Made by a program: the position numbers and the translations under genes. A model generated the notes under the pieces. It was not told the DNA's origin and ran no database searches. It saw nothing but the letters and a program-made list of their open reading frames with translations. From Candidatus Magasanikiibacteriota bacterium (GTDB taxonomy: Bacteria; Patescibacteriota; Patescibacteriia; Magasanikbacterales; 2-02-FULL-50-9b): 9,309 nucleotides of DNA. Within the stretch, counting starts at the first letter, position 1. Each line of letters opens with the position of its first letter. Shown one piece after another: positions 1 to 6,025 of the stretch. Location: contig JAPLWO010000084.1 in assembly GCA_026396555.1 (NCBI GenBank), positions 1-9,309 on the forward strand, read 5' to 3'.

Positions 1-234
1 AACGGATTAGGCGCGCTGGTCGTGCGTCAACTCACGGTTGGAAATGTTGAACGCATAAAAAAATATGTGTTCCTCAAAAATGGTGCGATGTATTCTGTTT
101 TATTTCTCGGCACAATTATGACGCTTGACGCGTTTGGTGTACATGTTCCACAGTGGCTTTCGCCGCTCACAACATGTACAACTATACTTTATTTTTTCTT
201 CAAATCTCGGAAAGTGCTCGCACGGCTGGTTTAA
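1..234 (+). CDS. DUF475/TerC-like integral membrane protein, C-terminal part (partial)
   Basis: The reading frame is open from base 1 and ends at TAA 232-234, so this is the last 77 codons of a gene that starts upstream of the window. A GTG at 22 is in frame, but the frame already encodes matching sequence before it, so I treat it as internal. The visible part begins NGLGALVVRQLTV, continues with KKYVFLKNGAMYSV, and has a hydrophobic stretch, an HVPQW segment, a second hydrophobic stretch and a basic tail. From memory, this order (GLGA..VR.LT, then a Y-[VI]-F-L-x-x-GA-x-Y segment, then H-[VI]-P-[EQ]-W) resembles the C-terminus of the DUF475 family of TerC-related inner-membrane proteins. Their function is not established; tellurite or metal-ion handling is often suggested for relatives. 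The last 35 bases overlap the 3' end of the convergent Nudix gene. Family assignment is by recall of the pattern, moderately sure. Confidence 0.6.
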   Translation, partial: NGLGALVVRQLTVGNVERIKKYVFLKNGAMYSVLFLGTIMTLDAFGVHVPQWLSPLTTCTTILYFFFKSRKVLARLV

Positions 235-637
235 TATTCGGCATACAATCATCCGGCAATTCGTTGATCGGCAACCACGCAACTTCGCGTACATCACGCG
301 CTTTTTTCGGTCGGCCGCCATTTAAAATCGTCGCGCGATAATGCATCAAAATCACGTATTCCTGTACGCCATCTTTTTCACGTGTAAATGTAACGACGAA
401 CGGTTCACCCTCAATCGACACATCAAGCCCCAACTCTTCTTTGACTTCACGCTTCGCATTTTCTTGCGCTGAACAATCATCGCGCAAACGTCCGCCGGGA
501 AATTTCCACCCCGCATCATCGCCATGTTTAACAACTAACACTTTTTTATTTTTTATAATCACGGGACCTGTCGCAATCGTAATTCGTGCCGGCTCGCCGT
601 CTGGCGTTAAACACAAATATTTATAAAACTCTACCAT
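200..637 (-). CDS. Nudix hydrolase family protein
   Basis: A 145-residue protein, the usual size of a single-domain Nudix hydrolase. These cleave nucleoside diphosphates linked to another moiety (NTPs, oxidised nucleotides, ADP-ribose, NDP-sugars and others); the substrate cannot be read here. The Nudix box spans residues 49-71: G49 then R50-D54, C55, seven residues, R63-E64-V65-K66-E67-E68-L69-G70. The REVKEE metal-binding helix is intact. The first Glu of the consensus GX5EX7REUXEEXGU is Cys (C55); that position is structural rather than a main metal ligand. Before the box, G43-W44-K45-F46-P47-G48 is typical. ATG at 637-635 is preceded by GGGAG (645-649) with a 7-nt spacer. The stop of the adenosyltransferase gene lies one base upstream (TAATATG), so the two are probably translationally coupled. 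The 3' end overlaps the convergent DUF475 gene by 35 bp. Housekeeping nucleotide clean-up beside a ribonucleotide reductase is plausible but inferred. Confidence 0.9.
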   Translation of the reverse strand: MVEFYKYLCLTPDGEPARITIATGPVIIKNKKVLVVKHGDDAGWKFPGGRLRDDCSAQENAKREVKEELGLDVSIEGEPFVVTFTREKDGVQEYVILMHYRATILNGGRPKKARDVREVAWLPINELPDDCMPNIKPAVRALSEI

Positions 638-638
638 A

Positions 639-1181
639 TTATTTCTCCCAGAAAATTTCTTTTTCGCCTGACTTAAAATTTACCCAGCGCGCGCCGACAA
701 ATAAAAAGTCGCTTAAACGATTTAAATAACGCACATATAATTCGTCGACAGAAACTTGCTGCGCGAGTGTAACGGTGTGACGTTCCGCGCGACGACACAC
801 AGTTCGTGCCATGTGCAAGAGTGCAGCTGCGTGAGAACCGCCCGGCAAAATAAACTGCGTGAGTTCTGGAAGATCTTTTGAAAGTGCATCGATTTCTTGT
901 TCCATTTGCTCAATAACTCCACTCGGCAACACGGGCATTTTATCACGCATCGGTCCTTCAGGTGTTGCAAGTTGTGCGCCCACCACAAATAATTCGTTTT
1001 GAATCTTGTGAAGTATGTCGTCGATCTGCGAATCCAATTTATGTCCGCGCGCTAAACCAATAATCGAATTCAACTCATCGACTGTTCCGTACGCGTCGAT
1101 ACGTGCATCATCTTTTGGAATACGTGTGCCGTCTGTCAAAGCAGTTTGTCCGGCATCGCCGGTGCGAGTGTAAATTTTCAT
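639..1181 (-). CDS. pduO: PduO-type ATP:cob(I)alamin (corrinoid) adenosyltransferase
   Basis: A 180-residue cytoplasmic enzyme that transfers the adenosyl group of ATP to cob(I)alamin, giving adenosylcobalamin. Family marks: the N-terminal ATP-binding motif T5-R-T-G-D-A-G-Q-T13; D25-A-R-I-D-A-Y-G-T-V-D-E-L-N38; F110-I-L-P-G-G-S116; the active-site stretch R126...C129-R-R-A-E-R134; and Y152-L-N-R-L-S-D-F159 followed by A164-R-W-V-N168. Length matches bacterial PduO/MMAB-type enzymes (about 180-190), and no key motif is missing. It lies just past the nrdJ terminator in the same direction, and NrdJ requires adenosylcobalamin, so it probably supplies that reductase. No Shine-Dalgarno precedes ATG 1181-1179. 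A TGGTATACT extended -10 lies 18 nt upstream, so a short, SD-less leader is likely. The Nudix gene follows after 1 nt. Other names in use are cobO, btuR and MMAB for isofunctional enzymes; the fold here is the PduO one. Confidence 0.95.
   Translation of the reverse strand: MKIYTRTGDAGQTALTDGTRIPKDDARIDAYGTVDELNSIIGLARGHKLDSQIDDILHKIQNELFVVGAQLATPEGPMRDKMPVLPSGVIEQMEQEIDALSKDLPELTQFILPGGSHAAALLHMARTVCRRAERHTVTLAQQVSVDELYVRYLNRLSDFLFVGARWVNFKSGEKEIFWEK
645..649 (-). promoter_or_regulatory. Ribosome-binding site of the Nudix gene
   Basis: Read on the minus strand, TGGGAGAAATAAT directly precedes the ATG. GGGAG is a good Shine-Dalgarno sequence with a 7-nt spacer. It lies inside the last codons of the adenosyltransferase gene, so the downstream gene can be re-initiated from the same mRNA. 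It stands out because most genes in this window show no such sequence. Confidence 0.7.
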
Positions 1182-1199
1182 AGATTGTATAGTACTCGC

Positions 1200-1208
1200 A
1201 GTATACCA
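1200..1208 (-). promoter_or_regulatory. Candidate extended -10 promoter for the adenosyltransferase-Nudix unit
   Basis: On the minus strand this reads TGGTATACT, an extended -10 (TGN plus a hexamer one base off TATAAT). It starts right at the end of the T-tract of the nrdJ terminator, where a new transcript would be needed. No convincing -35 lies 16-18 bp upstream (that position is within the terminator hairpin). A start about 7 nt downstream would leave a leader of roughly 10 nt. The same TGNTATACT is found before nrdJ and ruvB. Prediction by eye only. Confidence 0.45.
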
Positions 1209-1239
1209 AAAACAAAAACAGACCGCTTGCGCGGCCTGT
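1208..1239 (-). terminator. Intrinsic (rho-independent) terminator of nrdJ
   Basis: On the minus strand the sequence downstream of the nrdJ stop forms a 9-bp stem, ACAGGCCGC paired with GCGGTCTGT (one G-U pair), closed by a GCAA (GNRA) tetraloop. It is followed by TTTTGTTTTT. Stem bases are 1231-1239 and 1218-1226, loop 1227-1230, T-tract 1208-1217. A-tract bases before the stem can extend it by pairing with the Ts. It begins about 20 nt after the nrdJ stop. It should end most nrdJ transcripts before the adenosyltransferase gene, so those genes probably have their own promoter. Confidence 0.9.
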
Positions 1240-1259
1240 TTAAAATTTTTATTTCGCGA

Positions 1260-4200
1260 TCAGCTGCATCCCATTGATGCGCCGCAGTTCAAGCAACGAT
1301 AGCACGATCCGTTGCGAACTGTTGTGTGGCCACAGGTGTCACAAGGTGGCGCGTCACCCATTAAATTATCAAGGCCTTGCGCTGATTTCATGCCGTGACC
1401 GTGAGCTGCTGCGCTCGCGCCCGCATCGCTGTGTGAATTTTCCATCGCCAACATTGCGGTCTGCTCGCCAACTTGTGTTGCGCGCAATACATCTTCTGGC
1501 AAAATTTGCTCTGTGATTTTCACCGCAGCCTCAGCAATTTCTTGCAATTTTTCTGTGCGATTTTTTTCAATTCCTTCTGGTGGAACTTGCGCAAGATCGA
1601 AACGTCCAAGATATTCAACCGCGAGCACACGGAAAATGTAATCAACAATCGAGGTACACATTTTTACGTTTGGATGCGTGGTAAATCCAGATGGCTCGAA
1701 GCGTGTAAACGTAAACTTCTCGACAAATTTCTCAAGTGGCACGCCGTATTGCAAGCCCATTGAAATTGAAATTGCCAAACAATTTAACACTGAACGAAAT
1801 GCTGCACCTTCGCGATACATGTCGATGAAAATTTCACCAAGTTCGCCGTTTGGATACTCGCCCGTTCGCAAATAAACTTGTTGGTTTCCAATTTTTGCTT
1901 CAACCGTAATGCCAGTTCGCTTCGCTGGCAGTGCACGCTTCTTTCCGAATTCCAATCCGTTTGAAACGGCTGCTGCAACCACCACCGATGAAACGACACC
2001 AAGTTCATTCTGGGACACAGAAGGCACAGAAACCGGTGAGGATGCCTGCACTGATTGGATGTCGCCAGCGGCAAGGTCAGCGTTCGCAGAAGCAGCAGGC
2101 ACCGCAACCGGTTCCTGTTCCTTCTCAGTTGTGGTGGCCTTGGTGTCGCTTTTCCCCGCGAGCGGCTGACTCAATTTACATCCATCACGATACAACGCCA
2201 TTGCCTTAATACCAAGCTTCCATGATTCCATGTACGCTTCTTTGATATCTTCGATCGTTACTTCGTTTGGCATGTTGATGGTCTTCGAAATCGCGCCTGA
2301 CAAAAATGGCTGAACCGCTGCCATCATACGAATATGGCCCATGTGGTGAATGAAACGCTCGCCTTTTTTACCACAACGATTTGCACAATCAAACACAGGA
2401 TAATGTTCTTTCTTCAAATGTGGTGCGCCTTCAATCGTCATCGTACCGCACACAAAATCATTTGTTTCCGCAACTTGTTCATCGGTAAAACCGAGTGCTG
2501 CAAGCATGTTGAAATTAAAATCATTGTACTGTTCTGGTTTGAATCCAAGACGCTTCATCAAATCTTCGCCCAATGCGTACACATTAAATGCAAACTGCAA
2601 TTCGAACACGCCTGGCAATTGTTTTTCAATCTTTGCAATGTCCTCGTCAGTGAATCCTTTGGTCTTCAAAATTCCATGATTGATATGTGGAGCGCCTGAC
2701 AATGTACCAACGCCACGCATGTATTCAACGATGTCGCTAATTTTATCGTCCGTGTATCCAAGTGTTTTCAATCCAACCGGAATGCTTTCATTTACAATCT
2801 TAAAGTAACCGCCACCAGCCAATTTTTTGAACTTCACAAGCGCAAAATCTGGTTCAACACCGGTTGTTGCACAATCCATGAGCAATCCGATCGTTCCTGT
2901 TGGTGCGAGCAACGTTGTTTGTGCGTTGCGATAGCCGTAAATTTCACCAAGCTCAAGTGCACGATCCCATGCGCCGCGTGCTGCACGAAGCAAGTACACC
3001 GGACATGCGTTTGGATCAATCCCCACTGGTTTAATCGCCAATTTTTCGTATTCATCTGCAGGTGCGTTGTATGCTGCACGGCGATGATTGCGAATAACAC
3101 GCAACATGTCTGAACGATTTAATTCAAAGCGATTAAACGCGCCCAAATTTTTCGCCATTTCCGCGCTTGTTGCGTATGATTCACCAGTCATGATCGCGGT
3201 AATTGCACCACCGATTGCTCGAGCTTCTTTACTGTCATATGGAATACCTGCTGCGAGCAACACACCTGCGCCCAAATTCGCGTAGCCCAAACCAAGTGTG
3301 CGGAATTCGTAGCTCATCTGCGCGATTTCTTTGCTTGGAAATTGCGCCATCAACACAGAGACTTCGAGTGTGATGGTCCAGAGACGTGATGCATGGCGGA
3401 ATGAATCTACATCAAACACCATTGTTTTTGAATCAAAGAAGTGTGCAAGGTTGATCGACGCCAAATTACAGGCGGTGTTGTCCAAGAACATGTATTCACT
3501 GCAAGGATTTGATGCGTTGATGCGTCCTGATTTTGGCGCTGTGTGCCATTCATTAATTGTTGTGTCGAGTTGTACACCTGGATCTGCACATTTCCATGCC
3601 GCGTCAGCAACCTTGTTCCACAAATCACGCGCTTTCAATGTTTTGCACACGCTTCCATCAGTTCTCCAGCGCAAATTCCAATCTCGATCTTCCGTAACTG
3701 CATCCATGAACGCATTGGTTACACGAATTGAATTGTTGGAATTTTGACCTGAAACAGTGTTGTATGCCTCACCTTCGTAATCCGATGCGTATCCAGCCGC
3801 AACCAATGCTGCAACTTTTTTCTCTTCATTTGCTTTCCACATCACGAATTCTTCGATGTCTGGATGATCAGCGTCAACGATAACCATTTTTGCAGCGCGA
3901 CGTGTTGTCCCACCTGATTTAATTGCACCCGCAGCGCGGTCGCCAATTTTCAACCAGCTCATGAGGCCCGAAGATGCACCACCACCTGACAAACTTTCGC
4001 TGTTTCCGCGAATCGACGAAAAATTCGTTCCCGTTCCTGATCCGTATTTAAACAAACGTGCTTCACGAACCCACAAGTCCATGATACCGCCTTCATTTAC
4101 CAAATCATCATTCACTGACTGAATGAAACATGCATGTGGCTGTGGATGCGAGTATGCGTCCGACGATTTTGTTAATTCTTTGCTGTCTGGATCAACATAA

Positions 4201-4754
4201 TAATGTCCTTGTGCTGGACCATTGATGCCATACGCCCAAAAAAGGCCGGTGTTAAACCATTGTGGTGAATTTGGCGCTGCCATCTGGTGAAGCAACATGT
4301 ACGCCATTTCGTCGTAATATGCCTCTGCATCCTTTTCGGTCGCAAAATAACCATATTTTTCACCCCACGCTCTCCAGCAACCAGCGAGACGATGTACAAC
4401 TTGCTTAACTGACGTTTCAGAACCAAGCACGGGCGTTCCGTCTGCGTTCAGTTTAGCTGTTCCGTCTGCGTTTTTCTGTGGGACGCCCGCTTTTCGAAAA
4501 TATTTCTGCGCCAAAATATCGGTCGCAACTTGTGACCATGCTTTTGGAACCTCAACAGATTCCATGTTAAACACAACGCGGCCATCCGCCTTGCGAATAA
4601 TTGAGCTGCGGAGTTCGTATTCTGTTGTATCAAATGGACTCTGGCCTTCTTTTGTAAAACGTCGCTGAACGGTTAAACCTCGAAGTGCACCATGTGGAAG
4701 TGTGCTCGCGCCGCCGATCGAATTGGTGTATTGTGCTTGTGCTTCAGGGGACAT
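1260..4754 (-). CDS. nrdJ: Adenosylcobalamin-dependent (class II) ribonucleoside reductase
   Basis: An 1164-residue enzyme that reduces ribonucleotides to deoxyribonucleotides with an adenosylcobalamin-derived thiyl radical, without oxygen. The long C-terminally extended NrdJ form is clear. By alignment to the Thermotoga enzyme, C209 (PHACF) and C429 are the redox pair, C418 in N416-P-C-S-E420 is the radical cysteine and E420 its acid partner; the 11-residue spacing C418-C429 fits. Other marks: APNSPQWFNTG (160-170), SGTGTNFSS (239-247), SGGTTRRAAKM (280-290) and the APTGTIG loop (617-623). After the barrel, a low-complexity A/V/S linker (about 861-945) leads to a TSCPD domain (about 950-1050). 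A Cys-rich tail follows (C1138, C1141, C1151, C1154, C1157, C1163), a zinc-ribbon or disulfide-relay tail typical of the family. ATG 4754-4752 is the only good start; an in-frame TGA lies five codons upstream and no Shine-Dalgarno precedes it. Two NrdR-like boxes and a DnaA box lie upstream; a terminator follows. Confidence 0.98.
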   Translation of the reverse strand: MSPEAQAQYTNSIGGASTLPHGALRGLTVQRRFTKEGQSPFDTTEYELRSSIIRKADGRVVFNMESVEVPKAWSQVATDILAQKYFRKAGVPQKNADGTAKLNADGTPVLGSETSVKQVVHRLAGCWRAWGEKYGYFATEKDAEAYYDEMAYMLLHQMAAPNSPQWFNTGLFWAYGINGPAQGHYYVDPDSKELTKSSDAYSHPQPHACFIQSVNDDLVNEGGIMDLWVREARLFKYGSGTGTNFSSIRGNSESLSGGGASSGLMSWLKIGDRAAGAIKSGGTTRRAAKMVIVDADHPDIEEFVMWKANEEKKVAALVAAGYASDYEGEAYNTVSGQNSNNSIRVTNAFMDAVTEDRDWNLRWRTDGSVCKTLKARDLWNKVADAAWKCADPGVQLDTTINEWHTAPKSGRINASNPCSEYMFLDNTACNLASINLAHFFDSKTMVFDVDSFRHASRLWTITLEVSVLMAQFPSKEIAQMSYEFRTLGLGYANLGAGVLLAAGIPYDSKEARAIGGAITAIMTGESYATSAEMAKNLGAFNRFELNRSDMLRVIRNHRRAAYNAPADEYEKLAIKPVGIDPNACPVYLLRAARGAWDRALELGEIYGYRNAQTTLLAPTGTIGLLMDCATTGVEPDFALVKFKKLAGGGYFKIVNESIPVGLKTLGYTDDKISDIVEYMRGVGTLSGAPHINHGILKTKGFTDEDIAKIEKQLPGVFELQFAFNVYALGEDLMKRLGFKPEQYNDFNFNMLAALGFTDEQVAETNDFVCGTMTIEGAPHLKKEHYPVFDCANRCGKKGERFIHHMGHIRMMAAVQPFLSGAISKTINMPNEVTIEDIKEAYMESWKLGIKAMALYRDGCKLSQPLAGKSDTKATTTEKEQEPVAVPAASANADLAAGDIQSVQASSPVSVPSVSQNELGVVSSVVVAAAVSNGLEFGKKRALPAKRTGITVEAKIGNQQVYLRTGEYPNGELGEIFIDMYREGAAFRSVLNCLAISISMGLQYGVPLEKFVEKFTFTRFEPSGFTTHPNVKMCTSIVDYIFRVLAVEYLGRFDLAQVPPEGIEKNRTEKLQEIAEAAVKITEQILPEDVLRATQVGEQTAMLAMENSHSDAGASAAAHGHGMKSAQGLDNLMGDAPPCDTCGHTTVRNGSCYRCLNCGASMGCS
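4435..4472 (-). repeat. In-frame imperfect duplication inside nrdJ (NADGT twice)
   Basis: The 14-mer gttccgtctgcgtt (plus strand) occurs at 4435-4448 and again at 4459-4472, a period of 24 bp or 8 codons. It encodes NADGT at residues 95-99 and 103-107, in a loop of variable length between the N-terminal segment and ETSVKQVVHRLAG. It looks like a short tandem duplication that lengthened a surface loop. The frame is kept and the catalytic core untouched. Confidence 0.75.
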
Positions 4755-4788
4755 ATGGCAAAAGGATCAAATTGTTATTAAATACCAT
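4744..4788 (-). other. Possible 14-codon upstream ORF overlapping the nrdJ start
   Basis: On the minus strand an ATG at 4788-4786 opens a 14-codon frame (MVFNNNLILLPYVP) that stops at TGA 4746-4744. It overlaps the first 11 bases of nrdJ in another frame. The best purine-rich sequence of the leader, AGGGGGGAG (4808-4800), lies 11 nt before this ATG, whereas nrdJ itself has no Shine-Dalgarno. Translation of the short frame could bring ribosomes to the nrdJ start. It could equally be chance; the 11-nt spacer is long and the ATG lies within a predicted NrdR box. Weak evidence. Confidence 0.2.
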
Positions 4789-4797
4789 ATATAGTGT
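4782..4797. promoter_or_regulatory. NrdR box 1 (proximal to nrdJ)
   Basis: The 16-mer ATACCATATATAGTGT matches the NrdR operator consensus acaCwAtATaTwGtgt at 14 of 16 positions by my count. NrdR is the ATP/dATP-sensing repressor of ribonucleotide reductase genes and usually binds two such boxes. This one lies 28-43 bp before the nrdJ ATG. Its partner is at 4815-4830, with 33 bp between centres, about three helical turns. Confidence 0.8.
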
Positions 4798-4814
4798 AGC
4801 TCCCCCCTGATGAA

Positions 4815-4830
4815 GCACTATATGTAGTGT
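4815..4830. promoter_or_regulatory. NrdR box 2 (distal to nrdJ)
   Basis: The 16-mer GCACTATATGTAGTGT matches acaCwAtATaTwGtgt at 14 of 16 positions, and the inner CTATATGTAG is nearly palindromic. It pairs with box 1, with 17 bp between them, close to the 15-16 bp typical of NrdR operators. Both lie between the candidate nrdJ -10 (4850-4855) and the gene, which would fit repression by a roadblock, or promoter occlusion if the true start is nearer the gene. Confidence 0.82.
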
Positions 4831-4849
4831 ACTGGTTGACGTGGATTGC

Positions 4850-4877
4850 AGTATATCACACCCCCGAAAAGCAACAA
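4850..4877 (-). promoter_or_regulatory. Candidate nrdJ promoter
   Basis: On the minus strand TTGTTG (4877-4872), a 16-bp spacer and TGATATACT (4858-4850) form a -35-like and an extended -10 element. A start near 4843 would give a leader of about 89 nt carrying both NrdR boxes. Other AT-rich hexamers within the boxes (TATAGT, TATATA) could serve as -10 elements with poorer -35s, so the position is tentative. Confidence 0.4.
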
Positions 4878-4905
4878 CGGTTATTTTTTAAAATCTATCC
4901 CCCTA

Positions 4906-4914
4906 TTATCCACA
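4906..4914 (+). promoter_or_regulatory. Perfect DnaA box between nrdJ and ruvB
   Basis: TTATCCACA is an exact match to the strongest DnaA-binding 9-mer. It lies between the two divergent promoter candidates, about 50 bp upstream of each -10. DnaA is known to regulate nrdAB in E. coli, so a role in controlling nrdJ is conceivable. I saw no second good box in this region, and no dnaA or dnaN gene in the window, so a replication origin is not supported. A single 9-mer can arise by chance. Confidence 0.45.
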
Positions 4915-4959
4915 GATAGCGTGTTGATACTTTTTTTCACAGACCATTCACCATAAATC

Positions 4960-4968
4960 TGATATACT
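4960..4968 (+). promoter_or_regulatory. Candidate extended -10 promoter of ruvB
   Basis: TGATATACT is an extended -10 ending 9 nt before the ruvB ATG (4978). No -35 is evident at 16-18 bp; TTGATA at 4924-4929 is too far away. Transcription starting 6-8 nt past the hexamer would leave only 2-4 nt of leader, that is, an essentially leaderless mRNA. This fits the absence of a Shine-Dalgarno before ruvB. Confidence 0.5.
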
Positions 4969-4977
4969 CAGCCCGAT

Positions 4978-6009
4978 ATGCCACTCATCACCGACGAAGA
5001 AATGAATAATGTTTCAACCAACGCAGCTCCAGACGAGCGCGTGCTTGAAAACGAATTGCGCCCGCGATCGCTCGGGGATTTTATTGGACAAGAACATCTA
5101 AAAGATTCGCTCGGTGTTTTTTTACAAGCAGCGCAACAACGCGCCGAACCGCTCGACCACGTTTTGCTATACGGAAATCCAGGACTTGGAAAAACAACAC
5201 TCGCAAATATTATTGCAAGTGAAATGGGCCGCAACTGTAAAGTGACGAGCGGGCCAACGCTTGAAAAAGTGGGCGACCTCGCAGCAATTTTAACTGCGCT
5301 TGAACCAGGCGATGTTTTATTTATTGATGAAATTCATCGGCTTAACCGTTCAATCGAAGAAGTTTTATATCCAGCCATGGAAGATTTTGCAATTGATTTA
5401 TTAATTGGAAAAGGGCCGGGCGCGCGAACACTTCGCATGCAAATCAATAAATTTACGTTGATCGGCGCAACAACTCGTCCGTCTTTAATTTCTTCCCCGC
5501 TCCGCGATCGATTTGGCGCAACATTTCACTTAGATTTTTATACAGAAGAAGATATGCGCGCAATCATCGCGCGATCAGCAGAAATTATCGGTGTCGCGAT
5601 TGATGATGCCGCTGTTGCGCGATTAGCGGCTGCAACACGACGAACGCCGCGTGTCGCAAATCGATTACTCCGACGCGTGCGCGATGTCGTACAAGTAGAA
5701 AATAAACCAATCGCCGACGAGACACTCATCAAAAAAACACTCGACATGCTGCGTGTCGATCATCTTGGGCTCGACCATGGAGATCGAAAAATCCTCAACA
5801 CCATTATCGAAACATTCCGCGGTGGACCTGTCGGACTTTCAACGCTCGCAGCGGCCGTTGCTGAAGAAATGGAAACTCTCGAAACAGTTAACGAACCATA
5901 CCTATTACAAATCGGTTTTCTCGAACGAACGCCGAAAGGCCGCTGCGTAACTGCGCGCGCGCTTGAACATCTCGGCCTGCCCGTTGCACCACTCGACACA
6001 ACGCGGTAA
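4978..6009 (+). CDS. ruvB: Holliday junction branch migration ATPase RuvB
   Basis: A 343-residue AAA+ motor that, as hexamers with RuvA, drives branch migration of Holliday junctions in recombination and repair. Seen: RuvB entry motif L27-R-P-R-S-L-G-D-F-I-G-Q38; Walker A G66-N-P-G-L-G-K-T-T74 (Asn where most RuvBs have Pro); Walker B L114-F-I-D-E-I-H-R121; sensor 1 G163-A-T-T-R-P; S173-P-L-R-D-R-F-G180 with the probable arginine finger at R176; sensor 2 R222-T-P-R-V-A-N-R-L-L-R-R. The C-terminal winged helix carries G313-F-L-E-R-T-P-K-G-R322. Length and domain order are normal. ATG 4978 is preferred because the upstream -10 is so close. M9 (5002) would also give a complete RuvB core, so the first eight residues are the least certain part. 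It heads a rightward cluster with two small membrane-protein genes, 16 nt before the first; no functional link to them is evident. No ruvA or ruvC lies in the window. Confidence 0.98.
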   Translation: MPLITDEEMNNVSTNAAPDERVLENELRPRSLGDFIGQEHLKDSLGVFLQAAQQRAEPLDHVLLYGNPGLGKTTLANIIASEMGRNCKVTSGPTLEKVGDLAAILTALEPGDVLFIDEIHRLNRSIEEVLYPAMEDFAIDLLIGKGPGARTLRMQINKFTLIGATTRPSLISSPLRDRFGATFHLDFYTEEDMRAIIARSAEIIGVAIDDAAVARLAAATRRTPRVANRLLRRVRDVVQVENKPIADETLIKKTLDMLRVDHLGLDHGDRKILNTIIETFRGGPVGLSTLAAAVAEEMETLETVNEPYLLQIGFLERTPKGRCVTARALEHLGLPVAPLDTTR

Positions 6010-6025
6010 ACTACACCTATAATAT

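Noticed and set aside
3331..3747. A 138-codon plus-strand frame antisense to nrdJ
   Set aside because: It lies wholly within the strongly supported nrdJ coding region and shows no family features; it is a shadow frame, as are the other frames inside nrdJ.
1260..4754. Use of TGA as a sense codon (Gracilibacteria/SR1 code)
   Set aside because: TGA ends nrdJ, the Nudix gene and the ligase at the expected lengths, and the long genes read through without TGA.
4861..4977. Replication origin
   Set aside because: Only one perfect DnaA box was found, with no cluster of boxes and no dnaA/dnaN/rpmH neighbours; a regulatory box is the simpler reading.
6018..6023. Perfect TATAAT as a promoter for the 84-residue membrane protein
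   Set aside because: It lies 2 nt before the ATG, so transcription would start inside the gene, which has no second Met; cotranscription with ruvB is more likely.
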